From an uncultured Bacteroidota bacterium (lineage in GTDB: Bacteria > Bacteroidota > Bacteroidia > UKL13-3), in assembly GCA_903850915.1 (NCBI GenBank), contig CAINMV010000005.1, positions 1 to 64,000 on the forward strand: a stretch of DNA of 64,000 bases. The letters are read 5' to 3'. Below, piece after piece: positions 54,474 through 63,480 of this stretch. Under the pieces are notes generated by a model. It had not been told where the DNA came from, did not search any database, and saw nothing but the letters and a program-made list of their open reading frames with translations. Position 1 is the stretch's first letter; each line of letters starts with the position of its first letter. Position numbers and translations under genes: made by a program.

Positions 54474-54483
54474 GCAAATATAC

Positions 54484-54491
54484 CAAATGTA
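54484..54491 (-). promoter_or_regulatory. -7 promoter element of the DUF5683 gene
   Basis: TACATTTG on the minus strand matches TAnnTTTG, ten bases before the ATG at 54473. A second match, TATATTTG at 54475-54482, ends one base before the ATG and is too close to serve as the main promoter. Confidence 0.45.
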
Positions 54492-54577
54492 TAAACAATG
54501 CCGTAATTAATGCCTAATAAGAAAAACCAACGTGAGATTTACAATTGAAAATTACAAATAATCAAATTAGTATTAAT

Positions 54578-55492
54578 TTATTCATTGCCTCCTAGCAAAT
54601 TCATCAAACGTTCGAATTCGCTTTCTGTATTAAATTTTATTACCACTTCACCTTTTCCAACAGCCTTTGTTTTAATATTTACAGGTAATTGATATTGAAT
54701 GGTTAAGTGTTTTTGTAATTTATCGAATAAAGCAAGATACTCTGCATCCACTCCATTAGATGTTTTTTTGTTAGGCTTCGATTCTGATTCATTTACTTGC
54801 TTTACCAAACTTTCGATAGAACGAACAGATAAGTTATCACGAAGTAGATCTTCGTAAAGACGAAGTTGTTCATTGGGGTCGGTTACGGCGAGAAGCGCAC
54901 GAGCATGGCCCATGCTCAATTTACCATCACGCAATCCCACTTGTATTTCTGTAGGTAACTTAAGCAAACGAAGGTAATTATTAATTGTAGTTCTATCTTT
55001 TCCAACGCGTTCGCCTAATTCCTCTTGCTTTAAACTACACTCGTCAATTAAACGACGATAACTTAAGGCCACTTCCATAGGATTTAAGTTTTCACGTTGC
55101 ACATTTTCGATGATAGCCATCTCCAACATGTCTTGATCTTTAGCGATACGCACATAGGCAGGAACCTCCTTTAATCCGGCGAGTATACTAGCTCTAACCC
55201 GACGCTCCCCTGAAATAATTTGGTATTTATCTGGCGCAACCTTACGAACTGTAATTGGCTGAATTATACCATGCAATTGAATAGAGTCCGACAATTCGCT
55301 TAATGCTTGTTTTTCAAATTCAGTACGTGGTTGAAACGGGTTGGCTTCAATTTGACTTAATAGAATATTAGAGATAGATCCTGTGGCACCTGTGGTACGG
55401 ATGGTATGCTCCTTAGTTATTGGATCAGGATTATTGTCTTGTAATAAAGCACTAAGACCTCGTCCTAACGCTGGTTTTTTTACTGTACTCAT
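54578..55492 (-). CDS. parB: Chromosome-partitioning protein ParB
   Basis: A 304-residue DNA-binding CTPase clamp. The N-terminal domain contains IEANPFQPRTEF, IIQPITVRK and the CTP-binding GERRVRA; the central helix-turn-helix has EELGERVGKDRTTINNYLRLL; a Lys-rich linker and the C-terminal dimer domain (KAVGKGEVVIKFN) follow. It binds parS and spreads around it. Preceded by parA (85-base gap) on the same strand. Degenerate parS-like half-sites flank the parA promoter. Confidence 0.95.
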   Translation of the reverse strand: MSTVKKPALGRGLSALLQDNNPDPITKEHTIRTTGATGSISNILLSQIEANPFQPRTEFEKQALSELSDSIQLHGIIQPITVRKVAPDKYQIISGERRVRASILAGLKEVPAYVRIAKDQDMLEMAIIENVQRENLNPMEVALSYRRLIDECSLKQEELGERVGKDRTTINNYLRLLKLPTEIQVGLRDGKLSMGHARALLAVTDPNEQLRLYEDLLRDNLSVRSIESLVKQVNESESKPNKKTSNGVDAEYLALFDKLQKHLTIQYQLPVNIKTKAVGKGEVVIKFNTESEFERLMNLLGGNE

Positions 55493-55577
55493 GGAAAAAC
55501 GCCTTTATAGTAAGTTGATTTTTTTTAGATTGTTATTTAGAAAGTTAGTTGCTTTATAGTGAAGATGCTATAAATAT

Positions 55578-56390
55578 CTATTCCTCATCTACCTCAATTC
55601 GACGATCTTTATTAGGAATTAAGGTCATATTGTTTTTTTGAAGTATTTCGCGAGCCAAATTCATATAATTAATAGTTCCTTTACTCTCAGCATCATGATT
55701 AATCACAGGAACACCAAAACTAGGCGCCTCACTTAACTTTGTATTACGAGATATGATGGTATCAAATACCAAGTCCTGGAAATGTGTCTTCACCTCCTCT
55801 ACTACTTGATTGCTCAAACGCAATCTTGAGTCGTACATTGTAAGTAGAATGCCTTCGATATCTAATTCTTGGTTGAGGTTGGTTTGGATTATTTTAATCG
55901 TATTTAATAGTTTCCCTAATCCTTCCAAAGCAAAATATTCGCATTGTACAGGAATAAGAACAGAGTTTGATGCAGTAAGGGAATTGGTTGTAATCAAGCC
56001 AAGACTTGGGGAGCAATCGATAATTATAAAATCGAATTGTCCTTTAATTTTCTCTAAAAGCTTCTTCATTAATTTCTCTCTTCCTGAGAGCTCTATAAGC
56101 TCCAACTCTGCTCCTACCAGGTCAATATTACTTGGCAAGAGATAGAGATTGTCGAAGTCGCTTTCTAAAATAATATCTTTAGCGTCAATACCATTTATAA
56201 GGCATTCATAGAGTCCGGTTTTAATAATTCGAGGATCAAATCCCAACCCTGAGGTGCTATTGGCCTGAGGGTCAGCATCTACAAGAAGCGTTTTATACTC
56301 TAATGCTGCAAAACTTGCGGCCAAGTTTATTGCAGTTGTGGTTTTTCCTACACCGCCCTTTTGGTTGGCCACACTTATTATTTTACCCAT
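55578..56390 (-). CDS. parA: Chromosome-partitioning ATPase ParA (Soj)
   Basis: A 270-residue deviant Walker A ATPase that moves ParB-parS complexes. NQKGGVGKTTTAINLAAS is the deviant Walker A; LLVDADPQANSTSGLG the switch I region; and FIIIDCSPSLGLIT the Walker B. I chose the ATG at 56390, where the family begins (MGKIISVANQKGG); the frame upstream runs through the promoter. It is the first gene of the parAB group and has its own promoter flanked by an inverted repeat. Confidence 0.96.
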   Translation of the reverse strand: MGKIISVANQKGGVGKTTTAINLAASFAALEYKTLLVDADPQANSTSGLGFDPRIIKTGLYECLINGIDAKDIILESDFDNLYLLPSNIDLVGAELELIELSGREKLMKKLLEKIKGQFDFIIIDCSPSLGLITTNSLTASNSVLIPVQCEYFALEGLGKLLNTIKIIQTNLNQELDIEGILLTMYDSRLRLSNQVVEEVKTHFQDLVFDTIISRNTKLSEAPSFGVPVINHDAESKGTINYMNLAREILQKNNMTLIPNKDRRIEVDEE

Positions 56391-56420
56391 ATTAGTATTT
56401 TGATTTTTATATACTCCTTT

Positions 56421-56450
56421 CGTGAAACATTCAAAAATACATGTTTCACG
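56421..56450. repeat. Inverted repeat of parS-like half-sites around the parA promoter
   Basis: CGTGAAACAT (56421-56430) and ATGTTTCACG (56441-56450) are exact reverse complements with a ten-base spacer. Each holds the eight-base half of the universal parS (TGTTTCAC/GTGAAACA) in opposite order, so the pair is not a canonical parS. Confidence 0.75.
56432..56439 (-). promoter_or_regulatory. -7 promoter element of parA inside the inverted repeat
   Basis: TATTTTTG on the minus strand matches TAnnTTTG. It falls in the spacer between the two half-sites and 41 bases before the ATG at 56390. AAAGGAG lies in the leader but too far from the ATG to be its Shine-Dalgarno. Confidence 0.5.
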
Positions 56451-56531
56451 GAACTCATTTAGAGTTAAATTCAAGTAAAGTTGGAAAGCCTAGAGCCACG
56501 CGGAAATTTGTTTTTAACATATCAACAATAG

Positions 56532-56540
56532 TGTGGATAA
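56532..56540 (-). promoter_or_regulatory. Perfect DnaA box near parA
   Basis: TTATCCACA on the minus strand is the strong DnaA box. Only one was seen in the 210-base gap, so it may be a regulatory site or chance rather than an origin. Confidence 0.5.
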
Positions 56541-56600
56541 CTCAATTTTGTGATCAAAGACATAACGAAAAAACAAAACCAAGAATAAAACAATTTAATA

Positions 56601-58295
56601 CTAATACATAAAGTTTCGCTTGCCTGAATTTAGACGAATACCCAGCATTAAGTAGTTATTGGAAACCAGATAATTAATATTGTTAGCAATGCGCTTGCGG
56701 CTTGAATAGGTAAAATCGACATATAACTGTGTCGCTAATTTATAACTCAAACCGCACTCGAAAAATGTTAATATTGAATTTAAACCTTGTGCCGTATAAT
56801 TCCCATACGAAAAGGGTTTTTGATGTGTTGACTTCAATAAATCTGCCCCATAGCTAATCGACGATAAAGTGTCGAGGCCTGACTTTGCGATAAAACAGCG
56901 TATTTGCATTAAAAGCCGAGACGATGGTTTGAATTTAATATCCGCCATAATCTCCTTTAAATTTGCACCCAAGGGATGCGCCATACTTTGGTTAAAGTCG
57001 GTGTAATTTAATGCTGGCGACGTATATGCGTAGGTATAAGGCCGGATATGATTGTATTCCAATTGAAAATCCAGGCTCGGTGTTCTGAAAACATCAACAA
57101 ACTTCGCTCCCATTTGTATGGCGTATTTATTACCCCACCACCCCCATTCTGCGTTGGATCGGGAACTAAAAAACTGCGTACGTAATGCCACCATCAAAAA
57201 CTCATCGAGCACCAACTGGCCGTATAACTGAGCCCTTTTCTTTATATTTAGCTTATAATCCATGCCCACAAGCACATTGTCGGGACTACCTAAACTATGC
57301 TCCACGGCCCTATAAAAAATCACTGGATTCAAATAGTTTAATTCAAAGTTGTTACCCTCCCGTTTAAAAATTACAGTTTCAAAAAAACCAAGATTTAATT
57401 TATTGGTTACATTTATACTAATATGATGTGTGGCTCCATATTTCTTTTTATAGCTGCCCGATGTAGTAGCAAAAGCAGAGTCGGTGAGTTCATAGAACAA
57501 ATTCTGATACTCCAATTTCCAAACCTTAGTTATTATACGCAGTGTAAGTTTCGGTTTTGAAAAATCACTAAGGATTAAACTTCGAATACCATCGCCAATA
57601 AAATGCTTTGTAGTACCAAACTGCATGGAGATGTGTTTGGTAACTGGGGCAGCAACATATCCTTCGGCATGGAAGAAATCGACACCATTGGTTTTAAACT
57701 TTTTAAAGTACGATTCGCCAGGAAGAGCAAATGTACTTTCACCAAAAAGCGAGGTTTGCAGTGGAACCCTCATTTGATTATCGGTGAGAAAAGTATAAAA
57801 TGATATTTTATCATCAATAATACCTTGAAATGTAGCACCACGAGTATTTATAAAAAGAGCGCGATCGAAATGACTACCAGCCTTGTTGCCAATTTCATAA
57901 GCTCCAGCAAAGTAAATCACCGGATTTACACTTAGTTTAAAACCAGCGGCATTTATACTATAAAGAGCGGCATTTTGACTATAAAAGTGTTTAAGTATAG
58001 GCTTCTTTCGCTTACCTTTATCGAGATTGTAGAAGAAAGCCAGCTCAGAAAAAGCATTTGCATCCAAACTATCGATTGAATTTCCAAAAGTGGCTTTTTC
58101 TAACAAAGGCAATACGTCTTCAAAAGAAAACTCTTTAATTGAAGAATGAAAGCTAGATAAAAAGGTTCCTCCAGATTTTATTTCAATTCGATTGAAGAGA
58201 TCATAAGCATCATTACCTAAAGGGATGAAAAGCTGTGCTTGTAAAAAATTAAAAGAAAAGATCGCTGAGAGCAGAAAGAGGAAATATATTCTCAT
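56601..58295 (-). CDS. Wzi-like capsule assembly outer-membrane protein
   Basis: A 564-residue outer-membrane protein with a signal peptide ending near FLQAQ. Typical of the Wzi-like family are PLGNDAYDLFNRIEI at the start, a beta-barrel throughout, FELNYLNPVIFYRAVEHSLG and YNHIRPYTYAYTSPALNY. Wzi anchors group 1 capsule at the cell surface in enteric bacteria; a role here is inferred. Its start overlaps the end of the thioredoxin-like gene by four bases, so both are co-translated. Confidence 0.85.
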   Translation of the reverse strand: MRIYFLFLLSAIFSFNFLQAQLFIPLGNDAYDLFNRIEIKSGGTFLSSFHSSIKEFSFEDVLPLLEKATFGNSIDSLDANAFSELAFFYNLDKGKRKKPILKHFYSQNAALYSINAAGFKLSVNPVIYFAGAYEIGNKAGSHFDRALFINTRGATFQGIIDDKISFYTFLTDNQMRVPLQTSLFGESTFALPGESYFKKFKTNGVDFFHAEGYVAAPVTKHISMQFGTTKHFIGDGIRSLILSDFSKPKLTLRIITKVWKLEYQNLFYELTDSAFATTSGSYKKKYGATHHISINVTNKLNLGFFETVIFKREGNNFELNYLNPVIFYRAVEHSLGSPDNVLVGMDYKLNIKKRAQLYGQLVLDEFLMVALRTQFFSSRSNAEWGWWGNKYAIQMGAKFVDVFRTPSLDFQLEYNHIRPYTYAYTSPALNYTDFNQSMAHPLGANLKEIMADIKFKPSSRLLMQIRCFIAKSGLDTLSSISYGADLLKSTHQKPFSYGNYTAQGLNSILTFFECGLSYKLATQLYVDFTYSSRKRIANNINYLVSNNYLMLGIRLNSGKRNFMY

Positions 58296-58828
58296 TTCTG
58301 TTGTTTCTTCCAGGAAATGCTACATCCTTCTGCAGTAATTTCCGGATAGTCAACCTCAATGCCATCCAACGCATATTCGATAGCATCCTCTAGATAAACA
58401 CTTGTTACTGTATTTTCATTATCCCAACTATCATCGATTGCCCCTTTATAAACCAATTCACGTTTACTATTAAACAAGAACACCTCAGGCGTAACTTTCG
58501 CATCAAATGCTTTCGCCAATTCTTGATTCTCATCGTGATAGTAGTTTGGAAATAAACCAACCTCGTGCGAAACAGTTTTCATAGCAGCAAAGCTATCCTC
58601 GGAATTCTGATTTACATCATTACTATTTACACACAGTAATGCAAGATTATCTTCTTCGTATCTATCCTTGAGTTTAGCAATACGATTCCAATATGACTTG
58701 GAATAAACACATGAATTGCATGTGAATACAACCGCAATAGCATATTTATCTGCGAAATCAAAATTATTGTAATTTACTTCATCTACGCCCATCAAATTAA
58801 AATTGGGCATTTTATCTCCGATATTCAT
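58292..58828 (-). CDS. Thioredoxin-fold protein (AhpC/TSA-like)
   Basis: A 178-residue cytoplasmic protein starting MNIGDKMPNFNLMGVDEVNY. The redox motif is Cys37-Asn-Ser-Cys40 in FTCNSCVYSKSYWNRI, related to the CNHCPYV group of thioredoxin-like proteins, followed by FDAKVTPEVFLFNSKRELVYKG. No signal peptide. I chose the ATG at 58828; the upstream frame crosses the divergent gene's start. It overlaps the Wzi-like gene by four bases. Substrate unknown. Confidence 0.85.
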   Translation of the reverse strand: MNIGDKMPNFNLMGVDEVNYNNFDFADKYAIAVVFTCNSCVYSKSYWNRIAKLKDRYEEDNLALLCVNSNDVNQNSEDSFAAMKTVSHEVGLFPNYYHDENQELAKAFDAKVTPEVFLFNSKRELVYKGAIDDSWDNENTVTSVYLEDAIEYALDGIEVDYPEITAEGCSISWKKQQK

Positions 58829-58854
58829 GTTAAAAATTTCAATTAAATTGCAGC

Positions 58855-58862
58855 CAAAAATA
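58855..58862 (-). promoter_or_regulatory. -7 promoter element of the thioredoxin-like gene
   Basis: TATTTTTG on the minus strand matches TAnnTTTG, 26 bases before the ATG at 58828. It lies in the 49-base divergent region shared with the membrane protein gene on the plus strand. Confidence 0.45.
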
Positions 58863-58877
58863 ACAATAGTTTTTATT

Positions 58878-59585
58878 ATGTGGGAAGATTTATTGAATAG
58901 TAAAATGTTTTGGTTGTTTTCAGCCATAATTGCCGGACTTCTAATTGGCGAAATATGTCGCCGATTATTGAAAAAAAAACAAAGTTATATCACAATAGGA
59001 ATGCCTTTTATTGGTGCATTTGCTTCACTTTTAATTTACAAATTCGTTAAGTTAAATGTAACCTTTTTTGATGTGAAATACACCGTTATTGGCATTCTAA
59101 TCCTTTTAATTATTGGCTTAATATTGGGGTATTTTATGTATTTGTATGGAGATAAAAAGATTCACTTTTTAAACAATTTTACATTTATTTACACCACATT
59201 AACACTAGTAGTTTTTTATGTTTTCTTTAAAACAGAGCTAAAAATAAACACAACCGTTTGCCCAGACAACCAAGACATTATTCTACTGTTAAAAAAAGAA
59301 GACGCTGGCTATTTCGACATTAACGAAGATGGCATTGGATATATAGGTCAACAATTTTTCGAGGATGGGTTTCGACCTGTTTTTGTGAAACACGGAATTA
59401 CTGATGAATCCTATATCCCAACGCCAATAGCTATTGAAATTCAAACCAATAATGGCATTGCGCACGCTCTTTGTTTTAAAAGCAAGAAAGAAAGCCGAAT
59501 CATGAACCTAGATAATCTTATAGAAAAAGGCATTGTAAAACCCCAAGAATTGAAGTTTGGTAGCTTAAAATCAACGTCGAATTAA
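58878..59585 (+). CDS. Membrane protein of unknown function
   Basis: A 235-residue protein that I do not recognise. Four membrane helices lie in the first half (for example FWLFSAIIAGLLIG, GMPFIGAFASLLIY, ILILLIIGLILGYFM and FIYTTLTLVVFYVFF). The second half is a soluble acidic domain with EDAGYFDINEDGIGYIGQ and IAIEIQTNNGIAHA. I chose the ATG at 58878 (MWEDLLNSKM); the open frame upstream overlaps the divergent thioredoxin-like gene. Neighbouring plus-strand genes encode an outer-membrane barrel and an M16 peptidase. Confidence 0.7.
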   Translation: MWEDLLNSKMFWLFSAIIAGLLIGEICRRLLKKKQSYITIGMPFIGAFASLLIYKFVKLNVTFFDVKYTVIGILILLIIGLILGYFMYLYGDKKIHFLNNFTFIYTTLTLVVFYVFFKTELKINTTVCPDNQDIILLLKKEDAGYFDINEDGIGYIGQQFFEDGFRPVFVKHGITDESYIPTPIAIEIQTNNGIAHALCFKSKKESRIMNLDNLIEKGIVKPQELKFGSLKSTSN

Positions 59586-59644
59586 TGACATTGATTTCAC
59601 AAAAAAACCTTTAAATTGCCAACTAATTAAGAAATAACAGCCCA

Positions 59645-60277
59645 ATGAAATATAAAGTAATCCTACTCCTTTCAATATGCAATGTATTCTTCATGAAAAA
59701 TGGAAATTCTCAAATAATTGAGGAAGGAACATCAATTGTAACACTAGGATATGGAACGCCCAATATGGGAAAACTAATATTCAATTTATTGAACAACCTA
59801 TCGGGTAAAGATAATTTTACCACAACCGGATTTGGGCCATTGAGTTTAAAGTATGAATATATGATTAGCGATAACGTTGGTGTTGGAACTTCGTTCAACT
59901 TTACTAGCTATAACACCACCTATACCCGAACAAAAGACAGCTTTGATTTATCCGGAAATTTAATCGGAGTATTTACCACAAAATACAAATACGCCGCAAA
60001 AAACTATAGTGCACTCTTTCGATTAAACTATCACTTTGAAACAGAAGACGAAAATTTAGACCTCTATTATGGCATCGGTGCTGGTTTTAGAGGCAACAAC
60101 ATAAAGCTTTCAAGTACTCCATTAGATAAATCCTTCAGCTATAGCTCCAACCCTTTCCCCATTGGCTTTGAGACTTCATTTGGCGTTCGATATTTTTTCA
60201 CCGAAAAACTAGGCGGTTATGGAGAATTTGGCTTGGGAAAAGCACTTCTTCAAGTAGGTGTCTGCTATTCACTTTAA
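59645..60277 (+). CDS. Outer-membrane beta-barrel protein
   Basis: A 210-residue protein with a signal peptide ending near NGNSQ. Strands such as LSLKYEYMISDNVGVGTSFNF, YSALFRLNYHF, DLYYGIGAGFRGNN and GGYGEFGLGKALLQVGVCYSL form a small outer-membrane barrel ending with Leu. It resembles the OmpW/outer-membrane beta-barrel domain proteins of Bacteroidota. It is followed after 214 bases by the M16 peptidase; the gap contains an imperfect hairpin and no gene that I can support. Confidence 0.78.
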   Translation: MKYKVILLLSICNVFFMKNGNSQIIEEGTSIVTLGYGTPNMGKLIFNLLNNLSGKDNFTTTGFGPLSLKYEYMISDNVGVGTSFNFTSYNTTYTRTKDSFDLSGNLIGVFTTKYKYAAKNYSALFRLNYHFETEDENLDLYYGIGAGFRGNNIKLSSTPLDKSFSYSSNPFPIGFETSFGVRYFFTEKLGGYGEFGLGKALLQVGVCYSL

Positions 60278-60491
60278 TTCCATTATTTTACGTTTTACTT
60301 AATTGAGTAAGTTAGGGAATCGACTTTTTCGATATTCCAAATAACAAAATCTATTGGTACTTGGTTCTTATCTGACGATTGCATCGATAATTTCCATTAA
60401 TTTTTGGGGTATCATTTCTATAAACTATTTTTTTATGTTACTCTTGCAACCAAATCAAGTCCTATTTTCTATAAACAAAGAAAAATATAAT

Positions 60492-63404
60492 ATGAAACAT
60501 CTTTTTATCGCGATTTTTTGCTTAATACTAAATTTAACATCAAGCGCACAAAACAACTTTAATGAAGTAAAGTCATTGGGTACCTATCCTTATACTACAA
60601 TAACCAACGATCCATCACAAACACGCACCTACATTCTTAAAAATGGACTAACGGTGATGTTATCTGTAAACAAGGAGAAACCTCGAATTCAAACCTATAT
60701 AGCCACCAAGGCAGGCAGTAAAAATGACCCTTCCGATCATACCGGACTCGCGCATTATTTAGAGCATATGCTATTTAAAGGAACGAGTAACTATGGTTCA
60801 TTAAATTGGGTTAAAGAAAAGCCTTTGATCGACAGCATTGAGAAGCTTTACGAATTGTACAATCACACCGCAGATACCACGCAACGCAAGGAAATATATG
60901 AACAAATTGACAAAACAAGCGGTATTGCTTCTCATTATAGCATTGCCAATGAATATGACAAAATGATGAGCAGTATTGGTGCCACCGGCACTAATGCTTT
61001 CACTAGTAATGAAGTTACAGCCTATGTCAATGACATCCCTTCCAACCAACTCGACAAATGGCTTACGGTAGAAGGAGAACGCTATAGAAACCCAGTTTTT
61101 AGGATTTTCCATACCGAATTAGAGGCCGTTTATGAAGAAAAAAACAGAGGAATTGACAATGACTATTGGCAGTGGTACGAGATGGCGTATGCCGAATTAT
61201 TTAAAAACCATACTTATGGCACACAAACCACTATAGGCACCATAGAACATTTGAAGAATCCATCGTTAACGGCTATTCGCAAATATTTTGAAACGTATTA
61301 TGTTCCAAATAATATGATTGTTGTTCTAGCAGGGGATTTTAATCCAGAGGATGCGATACGCTCTATCGACAAACATTTAGGTAGCTTAGTGTATAAGCCA
61401 GTTCCAGTATATCATTTTGAACCAGAGAAGCCTTTAAACGAAAATATTGAAAAAACGATCTATGGGCCAATGGAAGAATTTACTGGCTTATTTTATCGTT
61501 TGCCAAGTGCATCCACCGGCGATACACGAATGATGAAACTCCTTACCTCAGTGGTGAATCGTTTACTTACTTTAAATCTTAACCAAAAGCAACGTGTTCT
61601 GCAAACCGAAGCTGGCTTAGATGGTTTATGTGATTATAGTGTTTTTTATGTATCCGGATATGCCCGCGAAGGTCAGGACCTTGATGAAGTAAGAAAGCTG
61701 ATATTAGAACAACTTGAACTAATTAAGAGTGGGGATTTTGATGATGATTTATTAAAATCGATTATCAACAACTATAAACTTGAACGAATACAAAGTAATG
61801 AAAATAACAATGGAAGAGCTACAGAAATACTTAACAATTTCATTTTAAATAGAAAATGGAAAGATGTTTGCGCAGACCTTGATGAAATTTCGAAAATCAC
61901 CAAAAAGCAACTTTCTGACTTCACCTCAAAAAACCTAAATCATTATATCTCTATTCATAAGAAAAACGGCAAAGCTGAAGATCGAATTAAAGTAACCAAG
62001 CCGCCTATTACACCTGTAGAAACCAACCGTGATAGCACCTCTAGCTTTGTGAAGCGCTTTATGGAAACCACCTCAACCCAGATTGAACCAAGATTTGTCA
62101 ACTTTAGTACCGACATGACAATTAGTCAAATAAAAACGGACATTCCTTTTCATTACATACAAAACAAAGAAAATGGGCTATTTACTCTTTATTACGTCTT
62201 CGATTTTGGAAGCTATAACAATAAAAAACTACCCTTCGCCTTTGACTATTTAAATTATGCTGGCACCGACAAATACTCTGCAGAACAAATAAACAAAGAA
62301 TTTTATACGTTGGCCTGCAGTTATGGAATTAGCGCAGGCACAGATCAGAGCTATGTATACTTAAATGGATTACAAGAAAACTTCGAGCCCGCTCTTAAGT
62401 TATTTGAAGAGTTCATTACCAATATCAAACCCGATGAAGATGCTGTAAAGAAGATGATTGAAGCAGAGTTTAAAGTTCGAAGTGACAATAAACTTAATAA
62501 AGGACTTATACGCAGGGCTTTAACAGCCTATGCAAGTTATGGCCCAACAAATCCGGTGAACGATGTGTTAAATAAAGAAGAACTTTTAAAAATCACGTCC
62601 TCTGAGCTTTGTGAAATGGTAAAGAGTTTGAGAAAATATAAACACAAAGTTTATTATTATGGACCAATGAATTTAGAAATAGCTAGTGCAAAAATTGCTG
62701 CGATGCATATTACTCCAATAACATTCCAAACGTATTCCACAGCAAAAAAATATATACGAATTCCGACCATTACAACGAAAGTTTACTTTGCACATTTCGA
62801 TATGGTACAAAGCGAGATAATGTGGCAACATAATGATGCTAATAGTTATAGCGCATCAAAGACTCCATTTATGAGCGTTTTTAATGAGTATTTTGGAGGT
62901 GGCATGGGTTCATTAGTATTTCAAACTATCCGAGAAAGTAAGGCTTTAGCATACAGCACTAACGCATACTATAGTTCTCCATCGAAAAAAGAAGACCCTT
63001 ATGCATTTTCCGCATATGTTGGATGTCAGGCAGATAAGTTTAATGAGAGCATAATTGCAATGAATGAATTATTGCATGAAATGCCCAAAGCCGACAAACT
63101 ATTTCAGTCGTCGAAGGATGCAATTAAACAAAATATAGAAACACAACGTACCACCAAGACTGCCATTTTCTTCAAATATGATGCGAATCAGAAACTTGGT
63201 TTAAACTATGATATCAATCAAGATTTATATTCTAAAATCCCTACTTTAACTATGGAAGAGCTATATAACTTTTACAATCAAAATGTTAAAGCAGATTTTT
63301 TCAATTACTGTATTTTAGCAAATCGCGAGAAAATCAAAAAAGAAGACGTTCAAAAATTAGGGGAATTTGAAGAGATTAGTTTAGAAAAACTTTTTGGATA
63401 TTAA
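60492..63404 (+). CDS. M16 family (pitrilysin-like) zinc metallopeptidase
   Basis: A 970-residue exported protease with a signal peptide ending near TSSAQ. The inverted zinc motif His88-x2-Glu91-His92 in GLAHYLEHMLFKG is followed by the third ligand region ELEAVYEEKNRG (about 209-220). A longer helical insert lies between them, as in the large bacterial M16 group, and a second inactive half carries FNEYFGGGMGSLVFQTIRE. I chose the ATG at 60492 because the hydrophobic extension upstream has no similarity. The gene ends at a strong bidirectional terminator. Substrates are probably short peptides in the periplasm. Confidence 0.92.
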   Translation: MKHLFIAIFCLILNLTSSAQNNFNEVKSLGTYPYTTITNDPSQTRTYILKNGLTVMLSVNKEKPRIQTYIATKAGSKNDPSDHTGLAHYLEHMLFKGTSNYGSLNWVKEKPLIDSIEKLYELYNHTADTTQRKEIYEQIDKTSGIASHYSIANEYDKMMSSIGATGTNAFTSNEVTAYVNDIPSNQLDKWLTVEGERYRNPVFRIFHTELEAVYEEKNRGIDNDYWQWYEMAYAELFKNHTYGTQTTIGTIEHLKNPSLTAIRKYFETYYVPNNMIVVLAGDFNPEDAIRSIDKHLGSLVYKPVPVYHFEPEKPLNENIEKTIYGPMEEFTGLFYRLPSASTGDTRMMKLLTSVVNRLLTLNLNQKQRVLQTEAGLDGLCDYSVFYVSGYAREGQDLDEVRKLILEQLELIKSGDFDDDLLKSIINNYKLERIQSNENNNGRATEILNNFILNRKWKDVCADLDEISKITKKQLSDFTSKNLNHYISIHKKNGKAEDRIKVTKPPITPVETNRDSTSSFVKRFMETTSTQIEPRFVNFSTDMTISQIKTDIPFHYIQNKENGLFTLYYVFDFGSYNNKKLPFAFDYLNYAGTDKYSAEQINKEFYTLACSYGISAGTDQSYVYLNGLQENFEPALKLFEEFITNIKPDEDAVKKMIEAEFKVRSDNKLNKGLIRRALTAYASYGPTNPVNDVLNKEELLKITSSELCEMVKSLRKYKHKVYYYGPMNLEIASAKIAAMHITPITFQTYSTAKKYIRIPTITTKVYFAHFDMVQSEIMWQHNDANSYSASKTPFMSVFNEYFGGGMGSLVFQTIRESKALAYSTNAYYSSPSKKEDPYAFSAYVGCQADKFNESIIAMNELLHEMPKADKLFQSSKDAIKQNIETQRTTKTAIFFKYDANQKLGLNYDINQDLYSKIPTLTMEELYNFYNQNVKADFFNYCILANREKIKKEDVQKLGEFEEISLEKLFGY

Positions 63405-63420
63405 GCAATATTTAAGCAAC

Positions 63421-63459
63421 AATAAAAAAGGGACGTTTTTTAAACGTCCCTTTTTTATT
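63421..63459. terminator. Bidirectional terminator between M16 peptidase and ALDH genes
   Basis: A perfect 18-base-pair stem has the core GGGACGTTT/AAACGTCCC with A and T tracts on its flanks and a TTT loop. It can stop transcription from both sides. Confidence 0.9.
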
Positions 63460-63480
63460 GTATAAAATTATATACTTGTT

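Noticed and set aside
56421-56450. A canonical parS site
   Set aside because: The half-sites are arranged outward and separated by ten bases, so the 16-base parS palindrome is not formed.
60278-60491. A small gene or RNA in the 214-base gap before the M16 peptidase gene
   Set aside because: No frame of credible coding quality and only an imperfect hairpin (GGAATCGA with TCGATATTCC) without a T run.
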